A stretch of 16,100 nucleotides of DNA from CAURMH01 sp963525745. Its GTDB lineage: Bacteria > Pseudomonadota > Gammaproteobacteria > Enterobacterales > Pasteurellaceae. Below are positions 1 through 7,104 of the stretch, piece after piece. Location of the stretch: positions 1-16,100 of the forward strand of contig CAURMH010000038.1 of NCBI GenBank assembly GCA_963525745.1. The letters are read 5' to 3'. The notes beneath the pieces were generated by a model. The model searched no databases. It saw only the letters and a list, made by a program, of their open reading frames with translations, and was not told the DNA's origin. The position numbers and the translations under genes were made by a program. Each line of letters opens with the position of its first letter. The stretch's first letter is position 1.

Positions 1-1025
1 TCATTTGCCGCATTCATCGCCGTGGTGGCATATTGCCCGGCGGCAAAAGCCTCTATCGCGAGTTTTAAATTCGGGTAGCGGTTAAAATCCGGCTCAATAA
101 ATGTCAGCTCTTTGATTTTAAAGAAATCCAAAGGTTTGACGCCGGCAAGCGTGCGATTCGGATAAGCCATAGTTTCGGCAATCGGCGTGCGCATATCCGG
201 GTTGCCCATTTGCGCGATAACGCTGCCGTCGACATAACGCACCATAGAATGAATAATGGATTGCGGGTGAATGATCACTTCCATTTCATCAGCCGCCGCA
301 TTAAACAGCCAACGGGCTTCAATGTATTCCAGCCCTTTGTTCATCATCGTGGCGGAATCTACCGAAATTTTCTTACCCATAGACCAATTCGGATGCGCTA
401 CGGCTTGTTCCGGCGTAATCGTATCAAATTCGTCAAGCGGCGTGTAACGAAAAGGCCCGCCTGAACCGGTCAGCACGATTTTACTGATGCCGAGTTCTTG
501 TAACGGACAAAACCCGATTTTTTGTTGCGCCTGCGGTGGCAAAGATTGGAAAATTGCATTATGTTCGCTATCCACCGGCAATAATTGCGCGCCGTGCCGT
601 TTCACTGCGTCAATAAAAATTTGACCGCAAGTTACCAGCGCTTCTTTATTTGCTAATAAAACACGCTTGCCGGCTTTCACGGCGGATAAGGTCGGAAGCA
701 ATCCTGCCGCGCCTACAATAGCCGCCATCACTTGATCGGCTTCAGGATGCGCGGCTAATTCACAAATGGCTTGCTCTCCGCTTAATACTTCCGTTGGGCA
801 GCCGAGTGCGGTGAGTTTTTCGCGTAATTTTTTCGCCGCCGTTTCGTCATTCAGTGCGGCAAAGTGCGGTCGAAATTTTATGCATTTTTCCAACATGGCG
901 TCCGTATTTTTTCCGCCGACCAGCGCAAACGCCCGATACTTATCAGGATTGTGTTCGATGACGGACAATGTACTTTGCCCGATTGAGCCGGTTGCCCCTA
1001 AAATCACAATATTTTGTTTTTGCAT
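1..1025 (-). CDS. dxr: 1-deoxy-D-xylulose 5-phosphate reductoisomerase, C-terminus cut off by the window edge
   Basis: Dxr rearranges and reduces 1-deoxyxylulose 5-phosphate to 2-C-methyl-erythritol 4-phosphate with NADPH, the committed step of the cytoplasmic MEP isoprenoid pathway. The reading frame is open from the ATG at 1025 to the window edge and gives 341 residues; the family is about 398, so roughly 57 C-terminal residues lie outside. Visible: N-terminal NADPH-binding GATGSIG (10-16), LLANKEALV (123-131), metal-ligand motif VDSEHN (151-156) with Asp152 and Glu154, LTGSGGPFR (185-193), the HPNWSMGKK block (211-219), Glu233 in GLEYIEA, and the flexible active-site loop around HPQSIIHSMV (253-262). 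The Shine-Dalgarno is weak (AAGA). A possible -10 (TACAAT, minus strand, 1043-1048) has no good -35. The gene lies downstream of the frr terminator in the same direction. Residues match H. influenzae Dxr closely from memory. Confidence 0.97.
   Translation of the reverse strand, partial: MQKQNIVILGATGSIGQSTLSVIEHNPDKYRAFALVGGKNTDAMLEKCIKFRPHFAALNDETAAKKLREKLTALGCPTEVLSGEQAICELAAHPEADQVMAAIVGAAGLLPTLSAVKAGKRVLLANKEALVTCGQIFIDAVKRHGAQLLPVDSEHNAIFQSLPPQAQQKIGFCPLQELGISKIVLTGSGGPFRYTPLDEFDTITPEQAVAHPNWSMGKKISVDSATMMNKGLEYIEARWLFNAAADEMEVIIHPQSIIHSMVRYVDGSVIAQMGNPDMRTPIAETMAYPNRTLAGVKPLDFFKIKELTFIEPDFNRYPNLKLAIEAFAAGQYATTAMNAAN
862..870 (+). repeat. DNA uptake signal sequence (Hin type), inside dxr
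   Basis: Perfect AAGTGCGGT followed by C and two A/T-rich blocks, as in the extended Haemophilus uptake sequence. It is embedded in dxr coding sequence. Confidence 0.9.
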
Positions 1026-1066
1026 AAAATCTTGACCGCACTATTGTAAATAGGAAAATAGAACAA

Positions 1067-1107
1067 GGGCAGACGCTAGGGTCTATTAATTGACCTAGGA
1101 TCTGCCC
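1067..1107 (-). terminator. Intrinsic terminator after frr
   Basis: Two near-perfect arms of about 16-17 nt (GGGCAGA... and ...TCTGCCC) flank a short A/T loop. Read on the minus strand, the stem is followed by a U-rich stretch (TTGTTCTATTTT). It lies between the frr stop codon and the dxr start and should end frr transcription. Confidence 0.8.
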
Positions 1108-1126
1108 TGATAATCGGTTCTGAAAA

Positions 1127-1684
1127 TTAAAAATCCATCAATTCTTTTTCTTTATCCGCCAAAATTTCATCGACTTTTTTGATGTATTGGTCGGTTAATT
1201 TTTGAATAATATCTTCTGCCTTGTGTTGATCGTTTTCGCTGATTTCTTTGTCTTTTAACAACGCTTTAATTTTATCGTTTGCATCGCGGCGCACATTACG
1301 AATCGCCACTTTGCCCTGTTCGCCTTCACCTTTTACGATTTTAATTAAATCACGGCGACGTTCTTCCGTTAACGGCGGCAGCGGAACACGAATGGTTGTG
1401 CCGGCGGAAGATGGATTTAAACCTAAGTCAGAGGTTAAAATTGCTTTTTCCACCGCTTGAATCAAGGAGCGATCGAACACAGTTACCGCCAATGTACGCG
1501 CATCTTCGGCAACTACGTTGGCTAACTGACGAAGCGGCGTCGCCGAACCGTAATAGTCCACTTGAATCGCATCCAGCAAACTTGGCTGGGCACGGCCGGT
1601 ACGAATTTTAGCGATATGTCCTTTTAATGCTTCAAGGCTTTTTTCCATACGCTGTTCGGCATCTTGTCGAATTTCATTAATCAT
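1127..1684 (-). CDS. frr: Ribosome recycling factor
   Basis: RRF acts with EF-G to split post-termination ribosomes in the cytoplasm. The 185-residue length is exactly that of the family. The sequence is recognisable throughout: an N-terminal helix of the three-helix bundle with MEKSLEALKGHIAKIRTGRA (13-32), the compact second domain with the PLRQLANVVAED segment, then PLPPLTEERRRDLIK, and the C-terminal helix rich in Lys and Glu ending KELMDF. The start is supported by AAGGA seven bases upstream. Its own promoter (1729-1757) and a terminator after pyrH mean it can be transcribed separately, though the pyrH-frr-dxr order in one direction is usual in gammaproteobacteria. Essential gene; nothing unusual. 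Confidence 0.99.
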   Translation of the reverse strand: MINEIRQDAEQRMEKSLEALKGHIAKIRTGRAQPSLLDAIQVDYYGSATPLRQLANVVAEDARTLAVTVFDRSLIQAVEKAILTSDLGLNPSSAGTTIRVPLPPLTEERRRDLIKIVKGEGEQGKVAIRNVRRDANDKIKALLKDKEISENDQHKAEDIIQKLTDQYIKKVDEILADKEKELMDF

Positions 1685-1728
1685 TACGCTGTCCTTTCTA
1701 TTATCTGGCTAAAAATAAAACGCGAACG

Positions 1729-1757
1729 ATTCTACTGGATTTTTAGCGATTTTTGAA
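1729..1757 (-). promoter_or_regulatory. Predicted sigma-70 promoter of frr
   Basis: On the minus strand TTCAAA (1752-1757) and TAGAAT (1729-1734) are spaced 17 bp, with the start expected near 1722, about 38 nt upstream of the frr ATG. Confidence 0.5.
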
Positions 1758-1780
1758 TTGTTTTATCAGGCCATATGAAC

Positions 1781-1802
1781 AAAAAACGACAGAACTCTGC
1801 CG
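1781..1802 (-). terminator. Intrinsic terminator after pyrH
   Basis: On the minus strand CGGCAG and CTGTCG (one G-U pair) form a six-base stem around an AGTT loop, followed directly by six U residues. It lies 20 nt beyond the pyrH stop. Confidence 0.7.
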
Positions 1803-1822
1803 CTTTTCTTTGTGTTATTCGA

Positions 1823-2536
1823 TTAACAAATAGTGGTGCCCTCTTCCGCGCCTAACACTACATTACGCAATGCGCCGAGACGTCCCATATTGAAAACGCG
1901 AATCGGCATGCCATGATCGCGAGCGAGGGTAAATGCGGCTAAATCCATTACTTGTAATTCTTTATCAATCACTTCCTCATAACTTAATTTTTTATAAAGT
2001 TTCGCTTGCGCATTTTTTGCCGGATCGCAATCATAAACCCCATCAACTTTTGTTGCTTTCAGCACAACATCCGCTTCGATTTCAATGCCGCGCAAACAAG
2101 CGGCGGAATCGGTCGTAAAAAATGGACTGCCGGTACCGGCGGAAAAAATCACTACGCGCTTTTCACGCAACATTTTAATCGCCTCTGACCAATTGTAAGT
2201 ATCGCAAATGCCGTTTAATTGAAAGGCCGACATTAATTTCGCATTAACATCTGCACGGAAAAGCGAATCACGCATTGCCAGGCCGTTCATCACGGTAGCA
2301 AGCATGCCCATGTGGTCACCCACGACGCGATTCATGCCCGCTTTGGCCAATTTGGCACCACGAAATAAATTACCGCCACCCAGCACGACACCAACCTCTA
2401 CGCCCATGCCGACGAGTTCTTTAATCTCTAACGCCATTCGATCAAGAATAGAGGGATCAATACCAAATCCTTCCTCGCCTTGTAACGCTTCTCCGCTTAA
2501 TTTTAATAAAATACGTTTGTAAATCGGTTGCCCCAT
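1823..2536 (-). CDS. pyrH: UMP kinase
   Basis: PyrH phosphorylates UMP to UDP with ATP, feeding all pyrimidine nucleotides. The bacterial enzyme is a hexamer of the amino-acid-kinase fold, typically allosterically controlled by GTP and UTP. Length is 237 residues, normal for the family. Motifs: the phosphate-binding KLSGEALQG (13-21), VVLGGGNLFRG near 50-60, the central SAGTGSPFFTTDSAA segment (about 132-146), and the ATP-site stretch LKATKVDGVYDCDP. The start has AAGGA seven bases upstream. An extended -10 promoter lies just before it, and it is divergent from the phosphoethanolamine transferase gene. Nothing unusual. Confidence 0.99.
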   Translation of the reverse strand: MGQPIYKRILLKLSGEALQGEEGFGIDPSILDRMALEIKELVGMGVEVGVVLGGGNLFRGAKLAKAGMNRVVGDHMGMLATVMNGLAMRDSLFRADVNAKLMSAFQLNGICDTYNWSEAIKMLREKRVVIFSAGTGSPFFTTDSAACLRGIEIEADVVLKATKVDGVYDCDPAKNAQAKLYKKLSYEEVIDKELQVMDLAAFTLARDHGMPIRVFNMGRLGALRNVVLGAEEGTTIC

Positions 2537-2572
2537 TGCTTTTTCCTTGTTATGGCTATAAAAAATGCGTTT

Positions 2573-2599
2573 ATTCTAACAAAATCGCTAAAAAGTTAA
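2573..2599 (-). promoter_or_regulatory. Predicted extended -10 promoter of pyrH
   Basis: Minus-strand TGTTAGAAT matches an extended -10 (TGnTAnnAT; -10 at 2573-2578). A TTAACT -35-like hexamer (2594-2599) is 15 bp away, shorter than ideal, so the extended -10 probably dominates. The leader would be about 30 nt. Confidence 0.45.
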
Positions 2600-2661
2600 A
2601 AATGGAAATTATTAAATAAAATGCGATAAAATAAACCTTTAATTCCCCGACAAACAAGATT

Positions 2662-4218
2662 ATGAACACATCAAAATTTATCCGAATTTCGACCGCACTC
2701 TTTTCTACTTTTTGTGCCGTTTTGGCCGGTTATTTCATTTTACGCGGCTCGGGCATGTTTCCTTCACCGTCATACAGCCTTATTGCGTTAAGTACTATTT
2801 TTATTATTTTGCTCAGCTGCAGTAAAAAATCCTTTTATTTCATTCTGCTTCCCTTCGTCTGCCTGCATGCGTTTTATACGCCGATCGGATTGAATTTCGG
2901 CGCGCCGAGTTACCAATACATTGCTTCGGTCTTTGCTACGGATCTGCTTGAAACAAAAGAGTTTTTGTTACAAATTCCGCTCACAAGCTATTTCATTGCC
3001 TGCTTAATTCCGGTTTTGACGTATTTACATTATAAAAGTGCGGTCAAATTTAACGTTAAATTTTATCGAAATAAGGCCTTTATCGTGCTATCGGCGCTAT
3101 TCATCGGTTACCACTCGCCTATCTCCGCGCCGTTAAGGGAAACAATCGATTCCGTTGTAAAAGTAACGGAAGAATGGCGTAAACTGAAAACCATGTCGCA
3201 AGCCAGCCGTTGGGGAAAATCCGAATTAGTCAATTCTTACTACCAGGATTATGTCATCATTTTAGGTGAAAGCGCTCGTCGAGATTACATGAACGCTTAT
3301 GGTTATCCCGTGGATAACACGCCGTTTATGTCACACGCGAAAGGCACGCTGATTGATGGAATGACTTCAGCGGGTTCAAATACCGTCGCCTCATTGCGTC
3401 TTATGTTGACGTTGCCTGATAAGGAAAAATGGGAGCCAAATTATGATTTGAGCCTTGTCGATTTAGTCAAATCGGCGGGGATTAAAACCTATTGGCTATC
3501 CAATCAAGGTTTTTTAGGCGAGTATGATACACCGGTCGCCTCACTTGCGGCAAAATCCGATGAAACCATTTTCTTAAAAAAAGGCGGCAGCTTTAACTCG
3601 ACTAATTACAGTGATTTTGAGTTGCTTGCGAAATTCGCTCAGGTATTGGAAGATAAAACGCAAGGGAAGCGTTTTATTATTTTGCATCTTTACGGTTCTC
3701 ACCCGCTTGCCTGTGATCGGGTGGAAGACTATCCTAAAATCTTCAACGAAGCCGATATTGATAAAAAATACAGTTATTTGAATTGCTACATTACGTCGAT
3801 CAAAAAAACCGATGATTTTATTAAGAGAGTCTATGAAATTTTGCAACAAAACAAACAAAAAACCGACCGCACTTTCTCGTTAATTTATCTGTCGGATCAC
3901 GGTTTATGTCATCAGCAAGATGATCGCCACGGTGTTATTTTGTTTAATCAAAACTGCCACAGCCGGCGGCATCATGCGATTCCGCTGTTTAAAATATCTT
4001 CCGATGATACCGAGCGAAAAACGTATAACACCTTTAAATCGGGCTTAAATTTTCTGGAAGGTATCGCCGCTTGGATCGGCATCAAAAATCCGAAACTGGG
4101 CGATGAAAACTTGTTTTCTGATCAAGCTGATAATAGCGACTACGGCTTAAAAAGACGAATTGAGGAAAAATATCGAAAAGACGACGATCCGGCCATTGAT
4201 ATTCGCCCCGAAAAATAA
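2662..4218 (+). CDS. Inner-membrane phosphoethanolamine transferase (EptA/CptA-type sulfatase fold)
   Basis: Family members move phosphoethanolamine from phosphatidylethanolamine onto lipid A, Kdo, heptose or other surface glycans, with the catalytic domain in the periplasm. Five hydrophobic segments are visible (about 9-28, 38-54, 57-72, 107-123, 137-155), followed by a soluble domain. The sulfatase-fold zinc site is intact: VIILGESARRDYMNAYGY (198-215) with Glu203, the probable nucleophile Thr241 in AGSNTVASLR, HLYGSHP (342-348), and YLSDHG (409-414) with Asp412 and His413. Four periplasmic Cys (351, 375, 415, 432) could form disulfides as in EptA. The canonical ESLGE after SDHG is absent; a Cys- and His-rich stretch (CHQQDDRHG, NCHSRRHH) replaces it. 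The Shine-Dalgarno is poor; a weak promoter (TGGAAA, 18 bp, TAAAAT at 2627-2632) precedes it. From memory it resembles the gene beside pyrH in H. influenzae (HI1064). The acceptor cannot be told from sequence. Confidence 0.87.
   Translation: MNTSKFIRISTALFSTFCAVLAGYFILRGSGMFPSPSYSLIALSTIFIILLSCSKKSFYFILLPFVCLHAFYTPIGLNFGAPSYQYIASVFATDLLETKEFLLQIPLTSYFIACLIPVLTYLHYKSAVKFNVKFYRNKAFIVLSALFIGYHSPISAPLRETIDSVVKVTEEWRKLKTMSQASRWGKSELVNSYYQDYVIILGESARRDYMNAYGYPVDNTPFMSHAKGTLIDGMTSAGSNTVASLRLMLTLPDKEKWEPNYDLSLVDLVKSAGIKTYWLSNQGFLGEYDTPVASLAAKSDETIFLKKGGSFNSTNYSDFELLAKFAQVLEDKTQGKRFIILHLYGSHPLACDRVEDYPKIFNEADIDKKYSYLNCYITSIKKTDDFIKRVYEILQQNKQKTDRTFSLIYLSDHGLCHQQDDRHGVILFNQNCHSRRHHAIPLFKISSDDTERKTYNTFKSGLNFLEGIAAWIGIKNPKLGDENLFSDQADNSDYGLKRRIEEKYRKDDDPAIDIRPEK
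3036..3044 (+). repeat. DNA uptake signal sequence, inside the phosphoethanolamine transferase gene
   Basis: Perfect AAGTGCGGT followed by CAAATTT and a second A/T block (TTAAATTTT), a full-length extended uptake sequence. It encodes part of the cytoplasmic or linker segment after the fourth hydrophobic helix. Confidence 0.92.
3866..3874 (-). repeat. DNA uptake signal sequence, inside the phosphoethanolamine transferase gene
   Basis: Perfect ACCGCACTT (the core on the minus strand) preceded by an A-rich block, inside the codons for KTDRTFS at about residue 402. Confidence 0.9.
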
Positions 4219-4257
4219 TTCGTTTTAGACAGGGAAAATAACAATATCGATTACCGC

Positions 4258-4938
4258 CTATCCACGTAAAAACTCAGCCAAAATATTGGCGGTGAATTCC
4301 TTACGCAGATAGAAGCCGAGAGGAAGCGTTTCAATGATTTCGCCGTTGTACCCGACACCTTTGGTCATTGCCCGGCTATTCGCTCCTTTCGGACGTAGCT
4401 GAAGCACCTGACCAACACGGGCGGTAATTTGACGTACGTGTCCTAAGGCAATATATTCCATGAGTTCTTCCCAATCTTGACGTAGTTGTCGCTCTTCATC
4501 GAAGGAGGGACGCCATAAAATGGGCTGTCCGATGCGCCGCTTGTTTAAAGGAATCGCGCGTTCCCCTTCAACGGGCAACCATAACACGTTGGAAAGCTTA
4601 TAACGTACATGAGAATTTTCCCAATTAACGCCAAGCGTTTGACTTAATGGGGCGAGGCTGACAAATGTCGTTTCAAGAGGGTAACCCCGCGCATTCACGG
4701 GCAGGGTTTTCAGTTCTATACCCAAATGGGCGAAATCCCGTTCTGCCTTACTGCCGGCCGACGCCCCCAGCGCCGTTTCCACTAGCATACCAACCCAGCC
4801 TTTATCACGTTTTAAATCAATCGGAACCGCCACATTTAATTCCGCCGCCAATTCGCCTAATGTTAAGCCGGCGATGCTTTGCGCTTTGGCGAGCAGTGCC
4901 GCTTCATCAATGGGGGGCATGCCGTCAACAAATTTCAT
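4258..4938 (-). CDS. mutH: DNA mismatch repair endonuclease MutH
   Basis: MutH nicks the unmethylated strand at hemimethylated GATC sites when activated by MutS-MutL, giving strand discrimination in mismatch repair. Length is 226 residues against about 223-229 in the family. The PD-(D/E)xK-type catalytic set is visible as Asp68 (ERDF), Glu75 and Lys77 (IELKTLP), with Glu54 in the preceding helix. Downstream come the conserved WENSHVRYKLSNVLWLP block, RQITARVGQVLQLRPKGANSR and the C-terminal LPLGFYLRKEFTA. The ATG at 4938 overlaps the ogt stop codon as ATGA, so translation is probably coupled. There is no Shine-Dalgarno at that ATG, and a second in-frame ATG at 4920 (MPPIDEAAL) is an alternative start nearer to known MutH N-termini. 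It converges on the phosphoethanolamine transferase gene with about 39 bp between stops. Confidence 0.97.
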   Translation of the reverse strand: MKFVDGMPPIDEAALLAKAQSIAGLTLGELAAELNVAVPIDLKRDKGWVGMLVETALGASAGSKAERDFAHLGIELKTLPVNARGYPLETTFVSLAPLSQTLGVNWENSHVRYKLSNVLWLPVEGERAIPLNKRRIGQPILWRPSFDEERQLRQDWEELMEYIALGHVRQITARVGQVLQLRPKGANSRAMTKGVGYNGEIIETLPLGFYLRKEFTANILAEFLRG

Positions 4939-5474
4939 ACGCGATATTTTTTTAATAATTTAGGTTTCACGAATTCAACGCCTTTATCAACGAAATCCGC
5001 TTTTTCTAAATGAAGTAAATAACGTTTTGCGTCCAATCCGCCGCCAAATCCCGTCAATGCACGATCCGCGCCTAAAACCCGATGACAGGGGATAATAATA
5101 CTGATCGGATTTCGCCCGACCGCGCCGCCGACCGCCCTCACCGCTTTAGGACGATGAATCGACCGCGCCAAACGACCGTATGTGGACGTTTCGCCATATT
5201 GAATTTTTAACAATTCATGCCAAACGGTCTGTTGAAATTCCGTTCCGGTAGGGGCCAGCGGGATTTGAGCAAAAGTATCGGATTCGCCCCGAAAATAACG
5301 TGTTAAGGCCTCTTTGACTCTAACAAATAAAGCCAATTGATCATGTTGAATCCAGTTAGGATTCGGCGCCGCTTGCTCCAATTCACAATCAAGATTCGTT
5401 AAAGCATCGCCATCGGACAGCATTAATAATTGCCCGATCGGCGATGAATAATAGGAATAATAAAGTGCGGTCAT
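4935..5474 (-). CDS. ogt: Methylated-DNA--protein-cysteine methyltransferase (O6-methylguanine repair)
   Basis: Ogt takes the alkyl group from O6-alkylguanine or O4-alkylthymine onto its own cysteine in a suicidal reaction. From the chosen ATG it is 179 residues. The active-site IIPCHRV holds the acceptor Cys130. Upstream are the helix-turn-helix region with TSTYGRLARSIHRPKAVRAVGGAVGRNP (Arg finger and Asn hinge), and downstream the GFGGGLDAKRYLLHLE lid. The N-terminus LYYSYYSSPIGQL is the usual ribonuclease-H-like opening. I chose ATG 5474 because homology starts there; an in-frame ATG at 5495 would add MKETTRK but has no Shine-Dalgarno. An AAGGA lies 13 bases before ATG 5474, rather far. 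The uptake core overlaps the first codons (ACC GCA CTT). A strong terminator for ompP1 lies just upstream, so transcription comes from read-through or an unseen promoter. It is followed by mutH with an ATGA overlap. Confidence 0.94.
   Translation of the reverse strand: MTALYYSYYSSPIGQLLMLSDGDALTNLDCELEQAAPNPNWIQHDQLALFVRVKEALTRYFRGESDTFAQIPLAPTGTEFQQTVWHELLKIQYGETSTYGRLARSIHRPKAVRAVGGAVGRNPISIIIPCHRVLGADRALTGFGGGLDAKRYLLHLEKADFVDKGVEFVKPKLLKKYRV
5463..5471 (+). repeat. DNA uptake signal sequence at the ogt start codon
   Basis: Perfect AAGTGCGGT lying directly after the proposed ogt ATG (minus strand), where it supplies codons 2-4 (Thr-Ala-Leu). Confidence 0.9.
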
Positions 5475-5512
5475 TTTTCTCGTCGTTTCCTTCATTTATG
5501 GTTTTTAACAAT

Positions 5513-5540
5513 AAAAAAAGCGTACCGAAGTACGCTTTTT
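5513..5540 (-). terminator. Strong intrinsic terminator after ompP1
   Basis: On the minus strand a perfect GCGTAC / GTACGC stem closes a UUCG tetraloop and is followed by seven U. A-residues before it extend the stem with the U tract. It lies about 20 nt after the ompP1 stop and before ogt, and could act in both directions. Confidence 0.9.
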
Positions 5541-5562
5541 ATTATGCGTGATTTTGTTTCAA

Positions 5563-6915
5563 TTAAAAACGGTAATTTAGATTTAAACCGTAAAGATTCG
5601 CGCTCGCTTTTGATTTATAGTCCGCTTCAACCGTTAATAATCCGCCGACATTTTGCGTTTCTTTAAAACGGAATTTCTTACCGCGCAAGTGAGCGTAACC
5701 AAAATCAACCGATAAATTCGGCGTGACATGATAAGTCGCCCCGGCGCTGTACCAAATACGATCCGTATCCGGAATTGAGGCGCTGGCATGCGGCGTGGTC
5801 GCTGCTGATTCATCATAAGCCACGCCGGCGCGTAAGGTTAATTTATTGTCCACATGATACGTCGTCCCTAATGCGACGCGTGAATTGTTGCGATATTGCT
5901 CTTCTTTGTGGAAGGCAAGGCGCCCATCGGTATAAGTCGCATGCAATTCTTTAAAACGACTCCATATAGTGTATTTATAACTATAATGGAAAGCGAATTT
6001 ATCGGTGAGTTGATGGAATCCGGAAAATTCCCAATAATCCGGTAAATGAAGGGTTAAACCGCCTTCACCGGTATGAAAATTTAAACCGTTTGCCGTACGT
6101 TGCACGCTCAATGCGCTACGATCTTTAAAATCAATATCAATTTTTGAATGATAGGCCAAACCGATACGATGACGTTCGTTAAATTGATAGGAGACCCCGG
6201 CATTCCAGCCAAAAGCCCAGGCCGCTTTATCTTGTAAATGGGTCAATTTCGTGTCTTTTTCCACCATGGTATCCAATGCGCGCAAAAGTGGCGGAGCAGA
6301 TGATCCGTAAGCTCTTACGGCATTGCCTAAGGCCGTATCAATAATTCCTGCACGACGTTCAACTTCCGCTTTAGCATAAATAGCATTCAATCCCACACCG
6401 GCACTCAATCCTTCCGTGACACGATAAGCTCCGCTTAAATTTAAATTTAATGCGGTTAAATCGGTTTTTCCGCCGAAAACGCCCGCTTCATAATCATTGT
6501 GATATTCGCTGCGCAGGCCGAAATTGACATTCATGCCGCCACCCACGGCAAAATGATCGTCAATCGGGGTAACAAAATACATATTCGGCAATAACGAGCC
6601 GGGAACCACACTCTTTTTATCGGCGGAAGTGACGGCTAATCGATTTCCTCGCAAAGAGGCCGTTACCTCACCGTCTAAATGCACACGAGAGGCGACATAG
6701 ACGCCGCCGGCAGAAAATTGTTTCTCTTTAAATTGTGTCATTAACGCCGGGTTTGTCGCTACAACGGCGGCATTATCCACCATCGCGGCTTCCCCGGCAT
6801 AAGCGCGGCCTAAGCCCGAACTTGATACTTCGGTTAATTGGAATGCCGCAGCGCTTGCCTCCGAACCGACGAAGACGGCCGCGAGCGCCAACATTGTGTT
6901 GGTCAATTTTTTCAT
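5563..6915 (-). CDS. ompP1: Outer membrane protein P1, FadL/TodX-family hydrophobic compound channel
   Basis: FadL-family proteins are 14-strand beta barrels that pass long-chain fatty acids or other hydrophobic molecules across the outer membrane through a lateral opening. A clear signal peptide (Lys-Lys, hydrophobic core, cleavage after GSEASA near residue 22) precedes the plug sequence AAFQLTEVSSSGLGRAYAGEAA and the family's NPALM motif (about 56-60). The rest shows alternating barrel strands, GVFGGKTDLTALNLNLSGAYRVTEGLS, IGLAYHSK, the late LSVDFGYAHLRG strand, and a terminal Phe (NLNYRF) for BamA recognition. Length 450 fits. It matches H. influenzae OmpP1 closely from memory; in that species P1 is surface exposed and variable in its loops, and I expect the regions near residues 210-245 and 380-395 to be such loops. 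The start has GAGGA six bases upstream, with its own promoter and a strong terminator. Confidence 0.95.
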   Translation of the reverse strand: MKKLTNTMLALAAVFVGSEASAAAFQLTEVSSSGLGRAYAGEAAMVDNAAVVATNPALMTQFKEKQFSAGGVYVASRVHLDGEVTASLRGNRLAVTSADKKSVVPGSLLPNMYFVTPIDDHFAVGGGMNVNFGLRSEYHNDYEAGVFGGKTDLTALNLNLSGAYRVTEGLSAGVGLNAIYAKAEVERRAGIIDTALGNAVRAYGSSAPPLLRALDTMVEKDTKLTHLQDKAAWAFGWNAGVSYQFNERHRIGLAYHSKIDIDFKDRSALSVQRTANGLNFHTGEGGLTLHLPDYWEFSGFHQLTDKFAFHYSYKYTIWSRFKELHATYTDGRLAFHKEEQYRNNSRVALGTTYHVDNKLTLRAGVAYDESAATTPHASASIPDTDRIWYSAGATYHVTPNLSVDFGYAHLRGKKFRFKETQNVGGLLTVEADYKSKASANLYGLNLNYRF

Positions 6916-6945
6916 TTCAGTTCCTCAACGTTAAAAAGTGTGCAG

Positions 6946-6973
6946 ATTCTAGCGAAAGTTCAATAAATTTAAA
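6946..6973 (-). promoter_or_regulatory. Predicted sigma-70 promoter of ompP1
   Basis: Minus-strand TTTAAA (6968-6973), 16 bp, TAGAAT (6946-6951), giving a leader of about 23 nt with GAGGA before the ATG. Confidence 0.5.
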
Positions 6974-7041
6974 GCATTTTTCCAAGAGATCGGAGCAGAA
7001 CAAAATCCAAACACAGGGAACATTCCCCAGCCTAAAAAATT

Positions 7042-7071
7042 TTGTTTTTTCCGACCGCACTTTGTTAAAAT
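7042..7071 (+). promoter_or_regulatory. Predicted promoter of cnoX with an uptake sequence in its spacer
   Basis: TTGTTT (7042-7047) and an extended -10 TGTTAAAAT (hexamer 7066-7071) are spaced 18 bp. The spacer carries the uptake core ACCGCACTT. The mRNA leader would be about 26 nt. Confidence 0.45.
7054..7062 (-). repeat. DNA uptake signal sequence between ompP1 and cnoX
   Basis: Perfect ACCGCACTT in the divergent intergenic region, preceded by a T-rich block. It sits between the predicted -35 and -10 of cnoX. Confidence 0.9.
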
Positions 7072-7104
7072 CATCTCATGTTCTCCTAAACAGAAGGAAT
7101 CAAT

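Noticed and set aside
1035..1043. Additional uptake sequence before dxr
   Set aside because: ACCGCACTA has one mismatch to the core. ACCGCACTC at 2692-2700 was left out for the same reason.
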